The notes under the pieces: model-generated
The model's input: the letters and a program-made list of their open reading frames with translations, nothing else
Told to the model about the DNA's origin: nothing
Databases searched by the model: none
Assembly: GCA_050084985.1 (NCBI GenBank)
Contig: JBITNC010000001.1
Location: forward strand, 162,936,001 to 163,000,000
DNA from: Nageia nagi
Lineage: Eukaryota > Pinophyta
Length of the DNA: 64,000 nucleotides
Reading direction: 5' to 3'
Position numbers and translations under genes: made by a program
Shown: positions 20,621-33,599 of the stretch, piece by piece
How positions within the stretch are numbered: position 1 is the first letter of the stretch
Layout of the letters: every line of letters starts with the position of its first letter

Positions 20621-21690
20621 ACCTAATTTGGATACCTTTTATCTAAAATTAGTTATCTTAAGGTTTAATCGACAACATGGTATATTTTATTATTATATCT
20701 TATATTATTATTTATTTGGCTGACATAAGCACTCTCCTCATGATTTTTTTTTTATTTTTTATATGCAAGGACCCTAGGATCGATGCTAGATTCGAGGTGG
20801 ATATTATGTTAGTTCCTTCACCTATTAAAGGGAAGTAGGTATTCATGAGAAGACTATCAAATTTTCATCTCGGTAGTCATTCTAAAAAAAAAGCTAACAT
20901 CATTTCTTTCAACACTACCTATTGACATTGAGATTTGGTTATCACAAGAGCTCTTTTCATTCATGTTCATAATTATATGCTAGAATATATTTATCACTTT
21001 ATTATACTTTTATGGATCTTGGCTACGAGGACTAATCTAAAGGAAGAATTATACCAACATTATTTAAGGCATTAACGTTTCCCTAAGCATTCATTTTATC
21101 CTTAGTATTCACATTAATTTGGTGCATATGATTAATTACTAAGTTCTACATCCCAAGATCCTACTTTGATGATAGGCTCAAGTTTTTGCATAAATTTGAT
21201 TGTATAAGTAATTTGATAGGTATACACTCTTTGATCTCTCTCTTGTAGGCTATATATTTTAAATATGATCCAATAACTTAGGAATTGTTATATCAAGTTC
21301 ATTTTTAGGTTATTGCTATAGTTATTATTATCATTATTTATGTTACTATTGTTCTACAAGATCAATACAAGAAATAAATACCATACTACAAGTAGATAAA
21401 TAAGTCATCATACGTACATCAATTTAACATTAATTTAAACACCTACATATTGGTGGACCTATCATATTTGCTAGGTCATTTTTATTAACCAAAAACCCTA
21501 AGATTTTTGGAGGTATTATCACATATTTTATGAGTATGACATAAGTGGCTATTGAATAAGGATGAATATCTAAGAATAAAAATAATTTTTAAACCTAAAA
21601 GAGCTTATGTTAGTGGTGGATCAATGTAAATTACCATAATGTGTGACTCTAAGTTAATTATATAGATTTATCATATGTTGAGACCATTAG
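20621..21690. other. Intergenic, possible retroelement non-coding sequence
   Basis: No domain is readable. A string 'tgttgacacctaatttgg' at about 20629 looks like an LTR start, but I could not find a partner or matching end. Confidence 0.35.
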
Positions 21691-21759
21691 AACTATGAGA
21701 ATTGAATTAGACAATATAAAATAATAGATGAGAAGAGGTTTGGTCATTAAGGAGGATAA

Positions 21760-22462
21760 AAGGAATCCACTAAATGATAAGATCTAAAATGTTATCCTCA
21801 CAAGAATAGATTAGAAGACTGAACTAGAAAAATTCAATGATGAAGGAGACCCTATGACTCATATTCAAGACTTCAAATATACCATCAATTTGAAGTGTGG
21901 TATCAATGATTTTTTTAAAACTAAATATTTATCAATGAGCTTAACTAATGAAGCTAGGAAGTGGTTTCATAGCTTGGAATTATGTACCTCAATTACTTCC
22001 TATTTACATTTAAAGGGTGTTTTCAAGATCCATGTCAAATGCAATATTCAAAGACCTTAGATTTAATGGCTTATAAGAAAGGGTCAAATGAGGGTGTAGA
22101 TAATTTGTTTTCAAGATAGTAAATGGTATGGAGAGCTTTAGATGGTATGTTTCCTAAGAAAATGATTTCTGAATTATTTATTGAGAATATTGTACCTAGT
22201 TTAAAGCATATTGTGTATGATGATATGTATGAGCCTTTTATGGATATAATATATAAGTTGATTAAAAAATAAAAAGTTATGGTAATAACGAGTCAATGAA
22301 AATATATAAATGCTACAAAAGATAATGCCAAAAGGTCATATCCAAAGAAAGAATATAATAAAATCAATACTTTTGATGTTAATGTAAAGGAATAACCATA
22401 AGCAAAGAGAAAAGTACAAGATTCATTAGACCAAAAAGGGGCTTTAGGGATAGATTTAATTC
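21760..22462 (+). pseudogene. Ty3/gypsy gag remnant, split by the long-LTR element
   Basis: Plus-strand pieces read as a retrotransposon gag capsid: DPMTHIQDFKYTINLKCGIND, LSMSLTNEARKWFHSLELCTS (usual L...A..WF..LP...I..W..L), then in another frame KKGSNEGVDNLFSR-stop-MVWRALDGMFPKKMISELF (usual SNES...F..RW). A basic tail KRGFRDRFN follows. The frame then meets the insertion site of the long-LTR element. After its right end (43292) the frame stays open as NLPLKPFSNNY to 43438. Internal stops and a shift show it was already decayed or has decayed since. Confidence 0.8.
22458..22462. other. Left target-site duplication (AATTC) of the long-LTR element
   Basis: AATTC directly precedes the left LTR. 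The right copy at 43292-43296 is AATTT, one C-to-T change. Confidence 0.75.
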
Positions 22463-25400
22463 TGGAAGGATCCAACCAATGGCACTAGTCAAACTCGAGC
22501 AACATCAAAGATGTGAATGAAACTATGTTTAAATTATTACTATGTGATGATCAATTTTAAATGAAAATATATATTATTTGTATCGAGTTGATGTTGGTTT
22601 CAAAATTTTATGATGCAGGTAAAAGTTACTGCAAGATGAAAAGAGAAATTGAAGACCCAACGAACCAAAGGTGAATTGGTGATAGGAATGAAAGGGTAAA
22701 AGGAGGAAATGATTGGCGTTGAATCGCTAACACACCCTATGACCATAATAAATCATGTAGTTGCATATAGAATAATTGTTATGACTATCAATTTCTCGAT
22801 GAAATTATGTTTACCAATATGTGTGGATTAATCTTACCCTGCAAGATGAGGTGACCGTCACAAGTAAAGATGTGTTTTCCTTTGTTTGGTATTTTTGAAA
22901 TTCAAATTTTGAAATGAAAAAAAAGGGGATATACCTTATTTAAATATAAAAAATTTAGAAATATAAATTTAATAGGGTAAAAGTTGAATGAGTGTCTATA
23001 TTATTACCATAGGGCTAATAGTAAAAACACTATTAGATAGAGACTAAGGTCTCCTTGTGGTATTACAAGATATTTAATAGGTATAAAAATAATGAAGTAA
23101 TGACCCTACTTATTTTTATTTTCTTGTGTTAGGTGTGCATAATAGTTGGTATTAATTTGTAAGTTAATAAAAAAAGTTTCAAGATATTTAATACCATTTC
23201 AATCATCAACAATTTTAAGCAAACCTATCCCAAAAATTATTAAAAGTGTGAGGATACTTCCATTTAGACACACTTGAACCCCTTTAGCTATATATAAAGG
23301 AGTAGAACAAGAGAAAAATAACTATCTATCTATCTTTTATTATTTCATCCTTATTATTCTCAAGCTTGGGTGTAGATTTACATGAAGAAAAGAAGTTTCT
23401 CTTCTCTCTTCAAGTCAAGGTGCATTATTTTACACTCTTTTTATCTAATTAAATTAATCATATTTTTGAGGTATTTAATGAGTTGTATGAGAGTAAAGAA
23501 GTGGAATTTTCTTTTGTTATTTTTCTTTTATTTATATGTAGGGTTAGAAAATTTCACATATAAATTGTATTATGTATTTTATGATATTTTAAAGAGATTA
23601 GTCAAATATTTTATCTTATGTTTTTAGCTAGAATTTAATGAATTTATTTTGAAATGAATTTTATTAAATTTTTAATATGATATTTATCAAAATATTTGAT
23701 AAAGTTTTATAGAATTAATTATTGTTAAAAATATTATACCATTTGAAGAGACATAATGGTTATTTTATTTAAAAGTTGGTACCATATTCTTTTCTTTAAA
23801 AAGTAAAGGAGTGAAATTTTCTTTTATTGTTCTCCTTATATATAGATGTAGGGGTGCAAAATTTTATGTACAAATTGTATTATGTATTTTATAATATTTT
23901 AAAAAGATTAGTCAAATATTTCTCCTTATGTCTTTAGCTAGAGTTTAATAAATTTATTTTAACATAAATTTTATTAAAATTTTGATATGATGTTTAGTAA
24001 ACAAATATTATTAAATTCATGTGAAAGTAAAAAAAAATGAATTAATAAAAAAATATTTTCTTATTATTATCTAAGTTTGTCAATTAAACTAATTAGTATC
24101 TAATGAGGTGATAAGTATGTTTAATATTTTTAATAAGTAATTCAAAAACTCTTTAGAATTTTGTTTAAATAAAGTATGGTTTTGAGATTATAATATTGGT
24201 ATAATGTTTAGTAAAATAATTCAAATGGTACCAATTGCATTAATTAATTATTAAGGTATCCAAAACCTTATTGTGAATGATTTAATTATTTAAGATTGAT
24301 TAATTATAGGGTAAATAAATACTGGATTAATGTACATTGACCAAAGAAATGAGATAATTTCTCCTAAGGTCTATAATTAAATTCATTTGCATAATGGTCA
24401 AGTTTAAAAAGGGTTATTTAATGAGTTGTATGAGAGTAAAGAAGTGGATTTTTTATTTTTTATTTTCCTTTTATTTATATGTAGGGTTAGAAAATTTCAC
24501 ATATAAATTGTATTATGTATTTTATAATATTTTAAGGGGATTAATCAAATATTTTATCTTATGCTTTTAACTATAATTTAATGAATTTATTTTGACATGA
24601 ATTTTATTAAATTCTTAATATGATATTTATCAAAATATTTGATAAAAATTTATAAAATTAATTGTTGTTAGAAATATTATACCATTTGAAGAGACATAAT
24701 GGTTATTTTATTTAAAAGTTGGTACCATGTCCTTTTCTTTAAAAAGTAAAGAAGTGAAATTTTCTTTTATTGTTCTTCTTATATGTAGATGTAGGGATGC
24801 AAAATTTTACGTACAATTTGTATTATGTATTTTATGATATTTTAAAAAGATTAGTCAAATATTTATCCTTATACCTTTAGCTAGAGTTTAATGAATTTAT
24901 TTTAACATAAATTTTATTAAAATCTTGATATGATGTTTAGTAAATAAATATTATTAAATTCATGTGAAAGTAGAAAAAAATGAATTAATAAAAATATATT
25001 TTCTTATTTATCTAAGTTTGTCAATTAAACTAATTAGTATCTAATGAAGTGATAAGTATGTTTAATATTTTTAATAAGTAATTCAAAAATTCTTTAGAAT
25101 CTTGTTTAAATAAAGTATGGTTTTGAGATTATGATATTGGTATAATGTTTAGTAAAATAATTCAAATGGTACCAATTGTATTAATTAATTATTAAGATAT
25201 CCAAAACCTTATTGTGAATGATTTAATTATTTAAGATTGATTAATTATAGAGTAAATAAATAATGGATTAATGTACATTGACCAAGGAAAGGAGATAATT
25301 TCTTCTAAAGTCTATAATTAAATTCATTTGCATAATGGTCAAGTTTAAAAAGGGTTATTCTGTTCCTCCTCCCTCCTAGTATTTGATCCACCCATCAAGT

Positions 25401-26903
25401 TTCAAGAAGATGTTCGATGCTCATTGCATGAAGAACGATGGAGATGTTTGACGATTGATACAACGATCAAAACCATATGATATGAATAAATTTGAATTAC
25501 AAACTCATTGGATATGAAATAGTATGATTTGTCAAAAAGATCCCATTAATGATTAAATGGGTTGTATTATATTATATTAATTCATTAAAAGTTGTTTTGT
25601 ATTCATATCATGTTAATATGGTAAATGGAAAGTAGATGAGTTGTACTTCAATGAATTGGTTTATTATATAAATTATTAATAAGTTGTCCTTTTTATTGAG
25701 AATAATATTATTATGATTTAATGCTATAAATTGTGATGATTAGATAAATAGTAGTAGGAATTAATAGTTGTTATTTCATGAGCAGTAGTGGGTAGTATAA
25801 ATCGATTTAAGTAGATGATTTTACTAAGAATCTTAAAGAAGTAGATTGTTTAGATTATTAATTCTAATAAAATTCAAAAATATCCCAATGACTTAGAAAT
25901 AATCCTAAATTTGAACTATGAAGGTTCCAAATGATAATTTGTGATCACTTAGGAAATTTCAGGAACTCTTGGGATCAAAATGGGTACAAATGGAACCCAA
26001 TAGGAATAAATGGGAGCGTTTAAGATCCTTTGGGATAAATACAGAGTTTTTAGATAATAAGGTCAAGATATCAATGATAATATTTTACAGGATAAAGCCT
26101 AATCTAACTCAGAATTAGAATCTACCTTCTTAGTGAATGAATTGTTAACTTTGAGATTTAATGAGTTTATGGTTTACATAGTATATTAATGAATGAAGTG
26201 AGGAACTAGGGTTAAAAAATACCATCTAAGTACATGACCTCACATATGAAACCAAAGTGGGTTATGGCTTTTATTTATTTGCAACTTATACAAATTGATT
26301 AATTAAATTTATAAGGATCAAATGAATATTTCTCAATTGCTTGTACAATAGTATTAAGGATTGATAATAAATAAGAACTCTAAATAAATCCACTATCATT
26401 CCAATGTTTTAGAAAAGGATCCCATATTAGTCTTATGGACCCAAATTTAGATCATAAGGGAAATGTTAGGAACCCTTTGGGATTAAATGGGATAGTTTGG
26501 GAATACTATGGAAAATAATTTGGATTGTTTAAGATTTTTATAAGATCTAAATCATAAGATTTCTTGAACATTGATTTGCATTTGAACTAATGATATTAAA
26601 CCTTTACAACATAACAAGTACACCTTCTCAAAATCAAGGATATGGTAAATAAGTCCAAATAAAATAAGGGTATGATCATTAAGAGTATCTGCTCGCAAGC
26701 AAGGATAAGAATGCCTATTGAACAAACCCTTGTACTTAGAAAAAAAGGATGAAGACTAAGTAAAGTCCATAAGATATCAATATGTAATACATGTGGGATA
26801 TAAGTCTATTAATAGTAAACCTAGTGAACTAACTAGATTGAAAAAAAAATATTTGGTTTTAAATTTAGGGATTTTAGATGGTGAAAGATGGAGTAGCATT
26901 ACA
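22463..26903 (+). repeat. Left LTR of the LARD-like element
   Basis: This 4,441-bp LTR starts TGGAAGGATCC (diverged from TGTAATGACC) and ends GCATTACA. It aligns with 31002-33187 plus 41411-43291. It contains a 943-bp tandem duplication and ~307-bp internal monomers. Confidence 0.85.
23472..25355 (+). repeat. 943-bp tandem duplication in the left LTR
   Basis: Copy 1 is 23472-24414 and copy 2 is 24415-25355; both begin 'tatttaatgagttgtatgag' and end 'aaaaagggt'. The copies differ at a few percent of sites by eye. The right LTR lacks this second-order duplication. Confidence 0.88.
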
Positions 26904-26918
26904 TTGGTATCAGAGCGA
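26904..26918 (+). other. Primer binding site of the LARD-like element
   Basis: TTGGTATCAGAGCGA follows the left LTR directly. It is a perfect initiator tRNA-Met-type site (TGGTATCAGAGC). Confidence 0.9.
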
Positions 26919-27015
26919 GTTTTCAATTAAGAACTAGAAAAAAGTACTATGTAAAGAGTGATCCTAACTTATTCCTCATCTTGTAGGAAACTTGAAGATT
27001 AACAAGATGGTATGG

Positions 27016-27570
27016 TCTTAAACTTGGCTACCTACAGAGTTGAATATCCTATCGAACATAGATGATACATTATCATACTATGATTTATGTACTTCAAAAG
27101 TCAGTGACACTCTAAGGTTGGAAAAGGAAAAAGCTAAAATTTAATAGATTTGATACCAAGAATTATCCAAGCAAACTAGAGAAAGTCATCTCTCCCCTGT
27201 AGAGCAAATCATTAATCAAATTGCTAGGAGGAATAAGTACCTAGCAAAAATAGAATAAGATTCAAGGCCCATAATGGTAAGGAATAGGTTTGAAGAAAGA
27301 GCTATTTTTGTAGATGACATTATAAGTGAAATAAGAGCTCTTCATGATGATTTTGATGGAGAATGTGAACTTGAAGACACTATAAATCTTAAGAGTAAGA
27401 TTCTCCTTCCTGTGGAAGAAAATCCTATTCAGATTACACCTCCACCTATGATTAGGCTAAACCATGAAATGAACTTGTGGATAGTAACTGAAAGGCCAAA
27501 TGCAATGGAAGCTAATGTACACATAGAAGAGTTATGTTTCATTGAAGGGCTAAATTACATCATGAATTAG
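27016..27570 (+). pseudogene. Internal ORF of the LARD-like element, unknown
   Basis: After the primer site, one frame reads LPTELNILSNIDDTLSYYD, two stops near 27140, and PVEQIINQIARRNKYLAKIE. It ends with a 98-codon open stretch (27274-27570) that is acidic (DDIISEIRALHDDFDGECEL) and contains a proline cluster (ITPPP). It sits where gag would be expected, but I see no capsid or zinc-knuckle motif. It may be a remnant gag or an element-specific protein. Confidence 0.4.
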
Positions 27571-27694
27571 GTTCAAAAAGATGTTTTTTCATATTTTATA
27601 ATATAAAATATTATAAATAAAGTTCTTACTTTGTTTGGAGTGTAATAAGGTGAATTTTGAACACATTTTAAATGTATATGCCATTTATTTTAGT

Positions 27695-28047
27695 ATGGCA
27701 GGTAAAAAAAATCTAGAAAAGGAAAGAAAGATCAAAAGAAAGTAAAGGAAGAAATTACTAATGACCCTATGGAAGTAAAATATGATACCACCCTGCAAAG
27801 TTTCTTGAATTTATAGAAGGAAAAAGGAAAGAAAAAGCTACAATAAGTAGCCCGTTTAGGAAAGAAAAATAAAATGATGATCATCAAAGCTAGTGCAAAA
27901 CAAGATTTTCCTCTCTTCTGTGGAAGAAATGTTCCTACCCTCACTCTTGAAATCATCAATTACCTTCAAGATAAGAGTCACAAAATGTCATCGTCTAACA
28001 AGGAGCTTGAAGAAATGATTGATGAGGAAGATCCCACTAGTAAATAA
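27695..28047 (+). pseudogene. Lysine-rich ORF remnant in the LARD-like element
   Basis: The first part reads KKGKKDQKKVKEEITNDPMEVKYD in one frame. After stops and a shift it continues as KKNKMMIIKASAKQDFPLFC...NVPTLTLEIINYLQDKSHK, ending ..EEDPTSK-stop at about 28047. Lys-rich then mixed composition suggests a nucleic-acid-binding protein, but no family is recognised. Confidence 0.3.
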
Positions 28048-28049
28048 GG

Positions 28050-29180
28050 ATGAAAAGAGTAGAAGGAATCATTTTATATACTAAATAATACTAAATCCTT
28101 ACTAAATGTATTGTTCATTATCCCTTTTGTGAAATAGAAGTCTCTTATTTTGAAATACATAAAAAGTTTTACTATCAAATAAGAGTGGATGGACTGCAAA
28201 GATTTAAACTTTATTATCAATTTCCATCAATAAACTCGATGGCTAGTTATCTTAGTCAGATGATTCCAAATCAGAATAGTACAATCTATTAATAGATAAT
28301 TTAGAATCAGATGATTCTAAAGCTTGATCTGAAGAGCTATATATAGGGGGATCAAGAACATAGGTATTACATTTGGAGAAATGGATCAAAAATGATAAAA
28401 TGAAGAAAACATATGAGAAATACCCAATTTCCTTATCATCTAGAAACTATAAAGGAATATATAGTTTTCCAAGGGAGACTTTATTACCAAAGGATCCACG
28501 AGACAATAAGAGGTCCCAAGCTTACTCTTGGTGAGATTGAAGATGGACCCATATAAGCCAAGATTTGTATCAATAGTGCATTATAAGGTGCAAGTAAAAT
28601 TACCCTCCAAGTGAGACCAAGATAGAAAAATAAGCAAATATAGTAGAGTAAATGCCCCTTCATTTCAAGTTGGGTAATCACACAACAATCGAAGTTGTTT
28701 AATAGATAGGGCTAGATCTTGATGAAGAAGAAAATCCATTATCTCTAATGAACATCGTAATAAGAAATCATAATCTCATGATGAATAATATTTTCTTGAA
28801 TTCCATTTGAAAGAGTGATGAGACATGCAGTAAGATGATATCTCCTATGGTTCACCATGATTCATTTTTAATGCATCCAAAACCAAGAAATCCTACCTAT
28901 AAAAACAACATCTACCTAGATAGGAGATAACTAATAAATGATAAATGGTGTACAAAAACACTCGAATGAGTGGATGAAGGGAGAATTCATATTAAATATC
29001 CACTAAAAATTATGGATGATGAGAAGTCATACACTTAAAAGCATATCTAAAAAGATACTAAGGAAATTATTGAAAGATATTATGGCAAATAAATGCATGA
29101 TATGACACTACCTTTATACATAAATGTGACATCTCAACAAAAAAGGGTTAATAATTCTTAGATAACTTTACTTATGAAAT
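28050..29180 (+). other. LARD internal region, no recognised gene
   Basis: All frames are closed by stops, and no pol motif is readable on either strand. Confidence 0.4.
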
Positions 29181-29184
29181 TACA

Positions 29185-29480
29185 ATGAAAAAAATTATTA
29201 AAATGATAATGCAGGCTATTGTAGAGAATGAATATTTGTGGCAACAGTTGAAAAATGTTGAAGAACAGATAAAACATCTTCGATAAGAGCATGAGGAATC
29301 TAAAATAATTTGGAATATCGCTTGTTTAGAGAGAAATAAGTTAATGATTAAGTTCATTGAACAAGAATGAATGTTAATTCATCAAATTCAAAGTGTGCAA
29401 GAACAGGCATTTGCACACCTTAGTGCCTCTCTACAAGAAATAGAAAAGTGGAAAATGTAGGCACAAAGGTATGAAACAAT
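29185..29480 (+). pseudogene. Coiled-coil ORF remnant in the LARD-like element
   Basis: One frame reads about 95 codons of heptad-like sequence: MIMQAIVENEYLWQQLKNVE, EEQIKHLR-stop-EHEESK, IKFIEQE-stop-MLIHQIQ and SVQEQAFAHLSASLQEIEKW. Three stops interrupt an otherwise consistent coiled coil, which suggests a once-coding segment. Long-LTR gypsy elements sometimes carry coiled-coil ORFs; function unknown. Confidence 0.4.
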
Positions 29481-30989
29481 TGTTATTTCAACATCGCATT
29501 CATGTAACATCGAAGTCAACCATTGATAAGGATGAAAATTATCTCTAATGGAGAGTCAAATGGGAGAAATTCCCCATTTTCTTGAACCATTAATCAATTT
29601 AAATAAATGATTATTGATAATGAGTACTACAAATAATTATTTAGTTTCATATGTATTTTCAAAAATATGGAAAGTAGGAAAATTCTTAAAATGCTAATGA
29701 TTATTTGCTTATCTTTTGAGTTTGCTATAAAGCTTTAATAGGATATCTTTAATGAATTCCTTATTTATATACAAACCTTACAAAGATAGGTTAGTAAAGA
29801 AATTTTTGATGACATTGAAAGTGCATTTCTACACAACAATTGATCATCGAAGCAAAACGAAGAGAATCTCTTTGGATTTAGAGAGATACTTTTAATCAAG
29901 GAAAGATTATGTTAATGATCAGGTAAGTTTAGTTGGTCATTGTAAATAAAAAGTTCTAACTTGTTCAAGACATATTTGAAATAAACTAAGTTTTTGATAA
30001 GAATTTTAGAAGTAAGCTCAAATTTTATCTCAGCTTGAGATAAATGTAATATTCAACTAGGGTTATATTCTTGATGATGACTATGTTATTATTATTTTTA
30101 AGCAACAATGATTATGTGATTTGAATTAATTATTCATTTTCTTTTGAAAAATGACTCTTTGAAATACTATTGTTGATGATACTTGTTTTGAATGAAAAAT
30201 AAGATGATATGAATTAATGTGTTTATTCAAATATTATGTGCTTGAGATCCTAACTCGGTAATAATTTGGTGTAAATATCAGATGAATAAGAGTGAGATAA
30301 CATATATGTTTTAAAAGATCAGGTGAGGATCTATTGAAATGATGATAAACACCATGATAAGGAGTTACTTCTAAAATACATTTGGGTTCCTAAGATATGG
30401 GCATGGGAGCTCGAACCATTAAGGATACTAACCGATAGTTATGGGTAGTTTAGTTATCTTACCTTAAAAAAAGAGGTAGTAACCAAGAAATTTGTACTAT
30501 ACCAGATAGGGTATAAGTTTTAGTTATTTCTTTATCATGGATTAATGATTGGGAATGATGATTATTTTGGGGGTGATACATTTTATCCATATTTTAGTGG
30601 AAAATATGTCATGTGTGTATGATCTCATTTTGGATTAGCACTATCTTGGTGATATGGGCCCCAAGATGAAATCAAAACACTAATGTTGTGATCAAATAGG
30701 CTACTATAGTTGACTAGTTAGTAGATAGCAATGTTGGGATCACATTATTGCATCTACCTAATCTAGAGAGGGTTATGGTGGTGAACTCTAGAAACAAAAG
30801 GTTGATCAATTCTGATAGTTGATCAACTTAACCCACTTGAGGGTCAACTAGCCATTGATCCTAACTCAAGTTGGTTCATCTTAACATTTCCCCTTTAAAA
30901 TGTCAAATCAGTTGTAAGAATTTGGAACAACATGAATATGATCTCAAGAAATTAATAGGAGAAGAAACACAGAGGACTATGTTACTCCT
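29481..30989 (+). other. LARD internal 3' region
   Basis: No domain is visible. Near the end an open stretch (30871-31059) runs into the purine tract and LTR; it reads LEQHEYDLKKLIGEETQR and has no known motif. Confidence 0.4.
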
Positions 30990-31001
30990 AAGGGGGAAGT
31001 A
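30990..31001 (+). other. Polypurine tract of the LARD-like element
   Basis: AAGGGGGAAGTA lies directly before the right LTR (TGTAATGACC). Confidence 0.85.
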
Positions 31002-32040
31002 TGTAATGACCAACCCAATGGAACTAGTCAAACTCAAGCACTATCAAGGATGTGAATGAAACTATGTTTAAATTATTCCTATGTGATGATCAATTTTAAA
31101 TAGAAATATATATTATTTATATTAAGTTGATGTTGGCTTCAAGATTTTATAATGTAGGTAACAGGTTATTGCAAGATGAAAGAAGAATTGAAGACCCAAC
31201 GAACCAAAGGTGAATTAGTGATGGGAACAGAAAGGTAAGAGGAGGAAATGATTGGTTTTGAATCGTTGACACACCTTATGACCATCATAAATAATGTAGT
31301 TACATATAGAATAGTTATTATGACTATCAATTTCTCAATGAAATTGTGTTTACCAATGTGTATGGATTAATCTTGCCCTGCAAGACAAAGTGACCGTCAT
31401 AGGTAAAGATGTGTTTTCCCTTGTTTGGTATTTTTGAAATTCAAAATTTTGAAATGGAGGGAAAAAAGGATATACTTATTTAAATCTAAAAATTTATCTA
31501 AGGTTAGAAATATAAATTTAATGGATAAAAGTTGAATGAGTGTCTATATTATTACCACATAGGGTAATAGTAAAAACACTATTAGATAGAGACTAAGGTC
31601 TCCTTATGGTATTACAAGATATTTAATGGGTAGAAAAATAATGAAGTATTGACCCTACTTATTTTTATTTTCTTATGTTAGTTATGGATGATAGTTGGTA
31701 ATAATTTATCAGTTAATAAAAAAGGCTTCAAGATATTTAATACCATTTCAATCATCAATAACTTTCAACAAACCTACCCTAAAAATTATTAAAGGTATGA
31801 GGAGACATGCATTAGGACACACTTGAACCCCTTTAGTTATAAATAAAAGAGTAAAGCATTAGAAAAATACCTACCTATCTATATTTTATTATTAAATTCT
31901 TATTATTCTCAAGCTTGTGTGTAGAGTTACATGAAGAAAAAAAGTCTCTCTTTCCTTTTCAAGTCAAGGTGCATTATTTTACATTCTTTTCACCTAAATA
32001 AATTAGTCATATTTTTTAAGTATTTAATAAGTTGTATGAA

Positions 32041-33187
32041 AGTAAAGAAGTGAGATTTTCTTTTGTTATTTTTTCTTTATTTAGATGTAGGGGTGGAAAA
32101 TTTCATGCACAAATTATATTATGTATTTTATGATATTTTAAGGAGACTAGTCAAATATTTATTCTTATGCCTTTAACTAAAATTTAATAAATTTATTGAC
32201 ATGAATTTTATTAAATTTTTAATATGATGTTTATCATAATATTTGATAAAGTTTTATAGAATTAATTGTTAGAAATGTTGTACCATTTGAAGAGACATAG
32301 TGTTTATCTTATTTAAAGGTTAGTACCATGTTGTTTTCTTTAAAAAGTAAAGAAGTAAGATTTTGTTTTATTATTCTCTTTTTATTTAGATGTAGGGATG
32401 GAAAATTTTACGTACAAATTGTATTATGTATTTTATAATATTTTAAGGAGACTAGTCAAATATTTCATCATATGCTTATAGCTAGAATTTAATAAATTTA
32501 TTTTGAAATGAATTTTATTAAATTTTTAATATAATATTTATCATAATATTTGATAAAGTTTTATAGAATTAATTGTTGTTAAAAATGTTGTACCATTTGA
32601 AGAGATAGTTGTTATTTTATTTAAAGGTTAGTACCATGTCTTTTTCTTTAAAAGTAAAAGAGTGGAATTTTCTTTAATTATTCTTCTTTTATTTAGATGT
32701 AGGGGTGGAAAATTTCACGTACAAATTGTATTATGCATTTTATGATATTTTAAGAAGACTACTCAAATATTTCTTCTTATGCATTTAACTAAAATTTAAT
32801 GAATTTATTTTGACATAAATTTTATTAAATTCTTAATATAATATTTATCATAATGTTTGATAAAGTTTTATAGAATTAATTATTATTAAAAATATTGTAC
32901 CATTTGAAAAGACATAGTGGTTATTTTATTTAAAGGTTGATACCATATCTTTTTCTTTAAAAAGTAAAGGAGTGAAATTTTCTTTTATTATTCTTTATTT
33001 ATTTATATGTAATGGTGAAAAATTTCACGTACAAATTGTATTATGTATTTTATGATATTTTAAAGATACTAGTCAAATATTTCTTCTTATACGTTTAACT
33101 AGAGTTTAATGAATTTATTTTAACATGAATTTTATTAAAATCTTAATATGATGTTTAGTAAAGAAATGTTATTAAATTTATTTGAAA
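32041..33187 (+). repeat. ~307-bp monomer array in the right LTR
   Basis: Four head-to-tail monomers each begin 'agtaaagaagtg' and contain 'attgtattatgtattttatg' and 'taccatttgaagagacat'. The spacing is 305, 307 and 310 bp. The left LTR has the same monomer twice in each half of its 943-bp duplication. Confidence 0.88.
33183..33187. other. Left target-site duplication (TGAAA) of copia element 2
   Basis: TGAAA at 33183-33187 is repeated at 41406-41410. The undisturbed LTR copy at about 24960 has one TGAAA at this spot. Confidence 0.85.
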
Positions 33188-33599
33188 TATTGAAATAGAG
33201 CAAGTAAGAGAGAAGAAGAAGAGAAAGTAAGAGAGTTCTTCTCCAAACAGATACAATAGAGATGAGAACTTTTTACATATTTGTGAAGTAAGAAAGATCT
33301 AGTTTGAGACTCACTACTTTACCAAATATAATCATTAACGATAACTAATTTCAATTTACATGAAGTAGTCATCGAACTAGAAGTCATGAAGAGTCTCCAA
33401 GCATCTACGTACTTGAAGTAAGCAACCTGCAATCTCAAAAGGACCTACAAGTCATAAGCAGCTCTAATAATAAGATCAATTAGATGCATCATATTTATAT
33501 TAACAAAGATAGATAAATCACACAAATGCCATCATGAACTGATCAATGGTGCACTACAAGTCATCACGTAGATGCCATGCTAAAAACTTATAGTCATCT

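Larger units (their letters stand above)
31002..33187 (+). repeat. Right LTR of the LARD-like element, part 1
   Basis: It starts TGTAATGACCAACCC and aligns with the left LTR from 22463. It includes four ~307-bp monomers (phase points at about 32041, 32346, 32653 and 32963) and is interrupted by copia element 2 after 33187. Confidence 0.88.

Noticed and set aside
20629-20660. Possible LTR start TGTTGACACC
   Set aside because: No matching LTR end, partner LTR, primer site or duplication could be found.
33188-33200. Simple collapse between two 'ttgaaat' strings as the cause of the missing 3' LTR of copia element 2
   Set aside because: Both copies of the string are still present at the junction, so a plain microhomology deletion between them does not fit.
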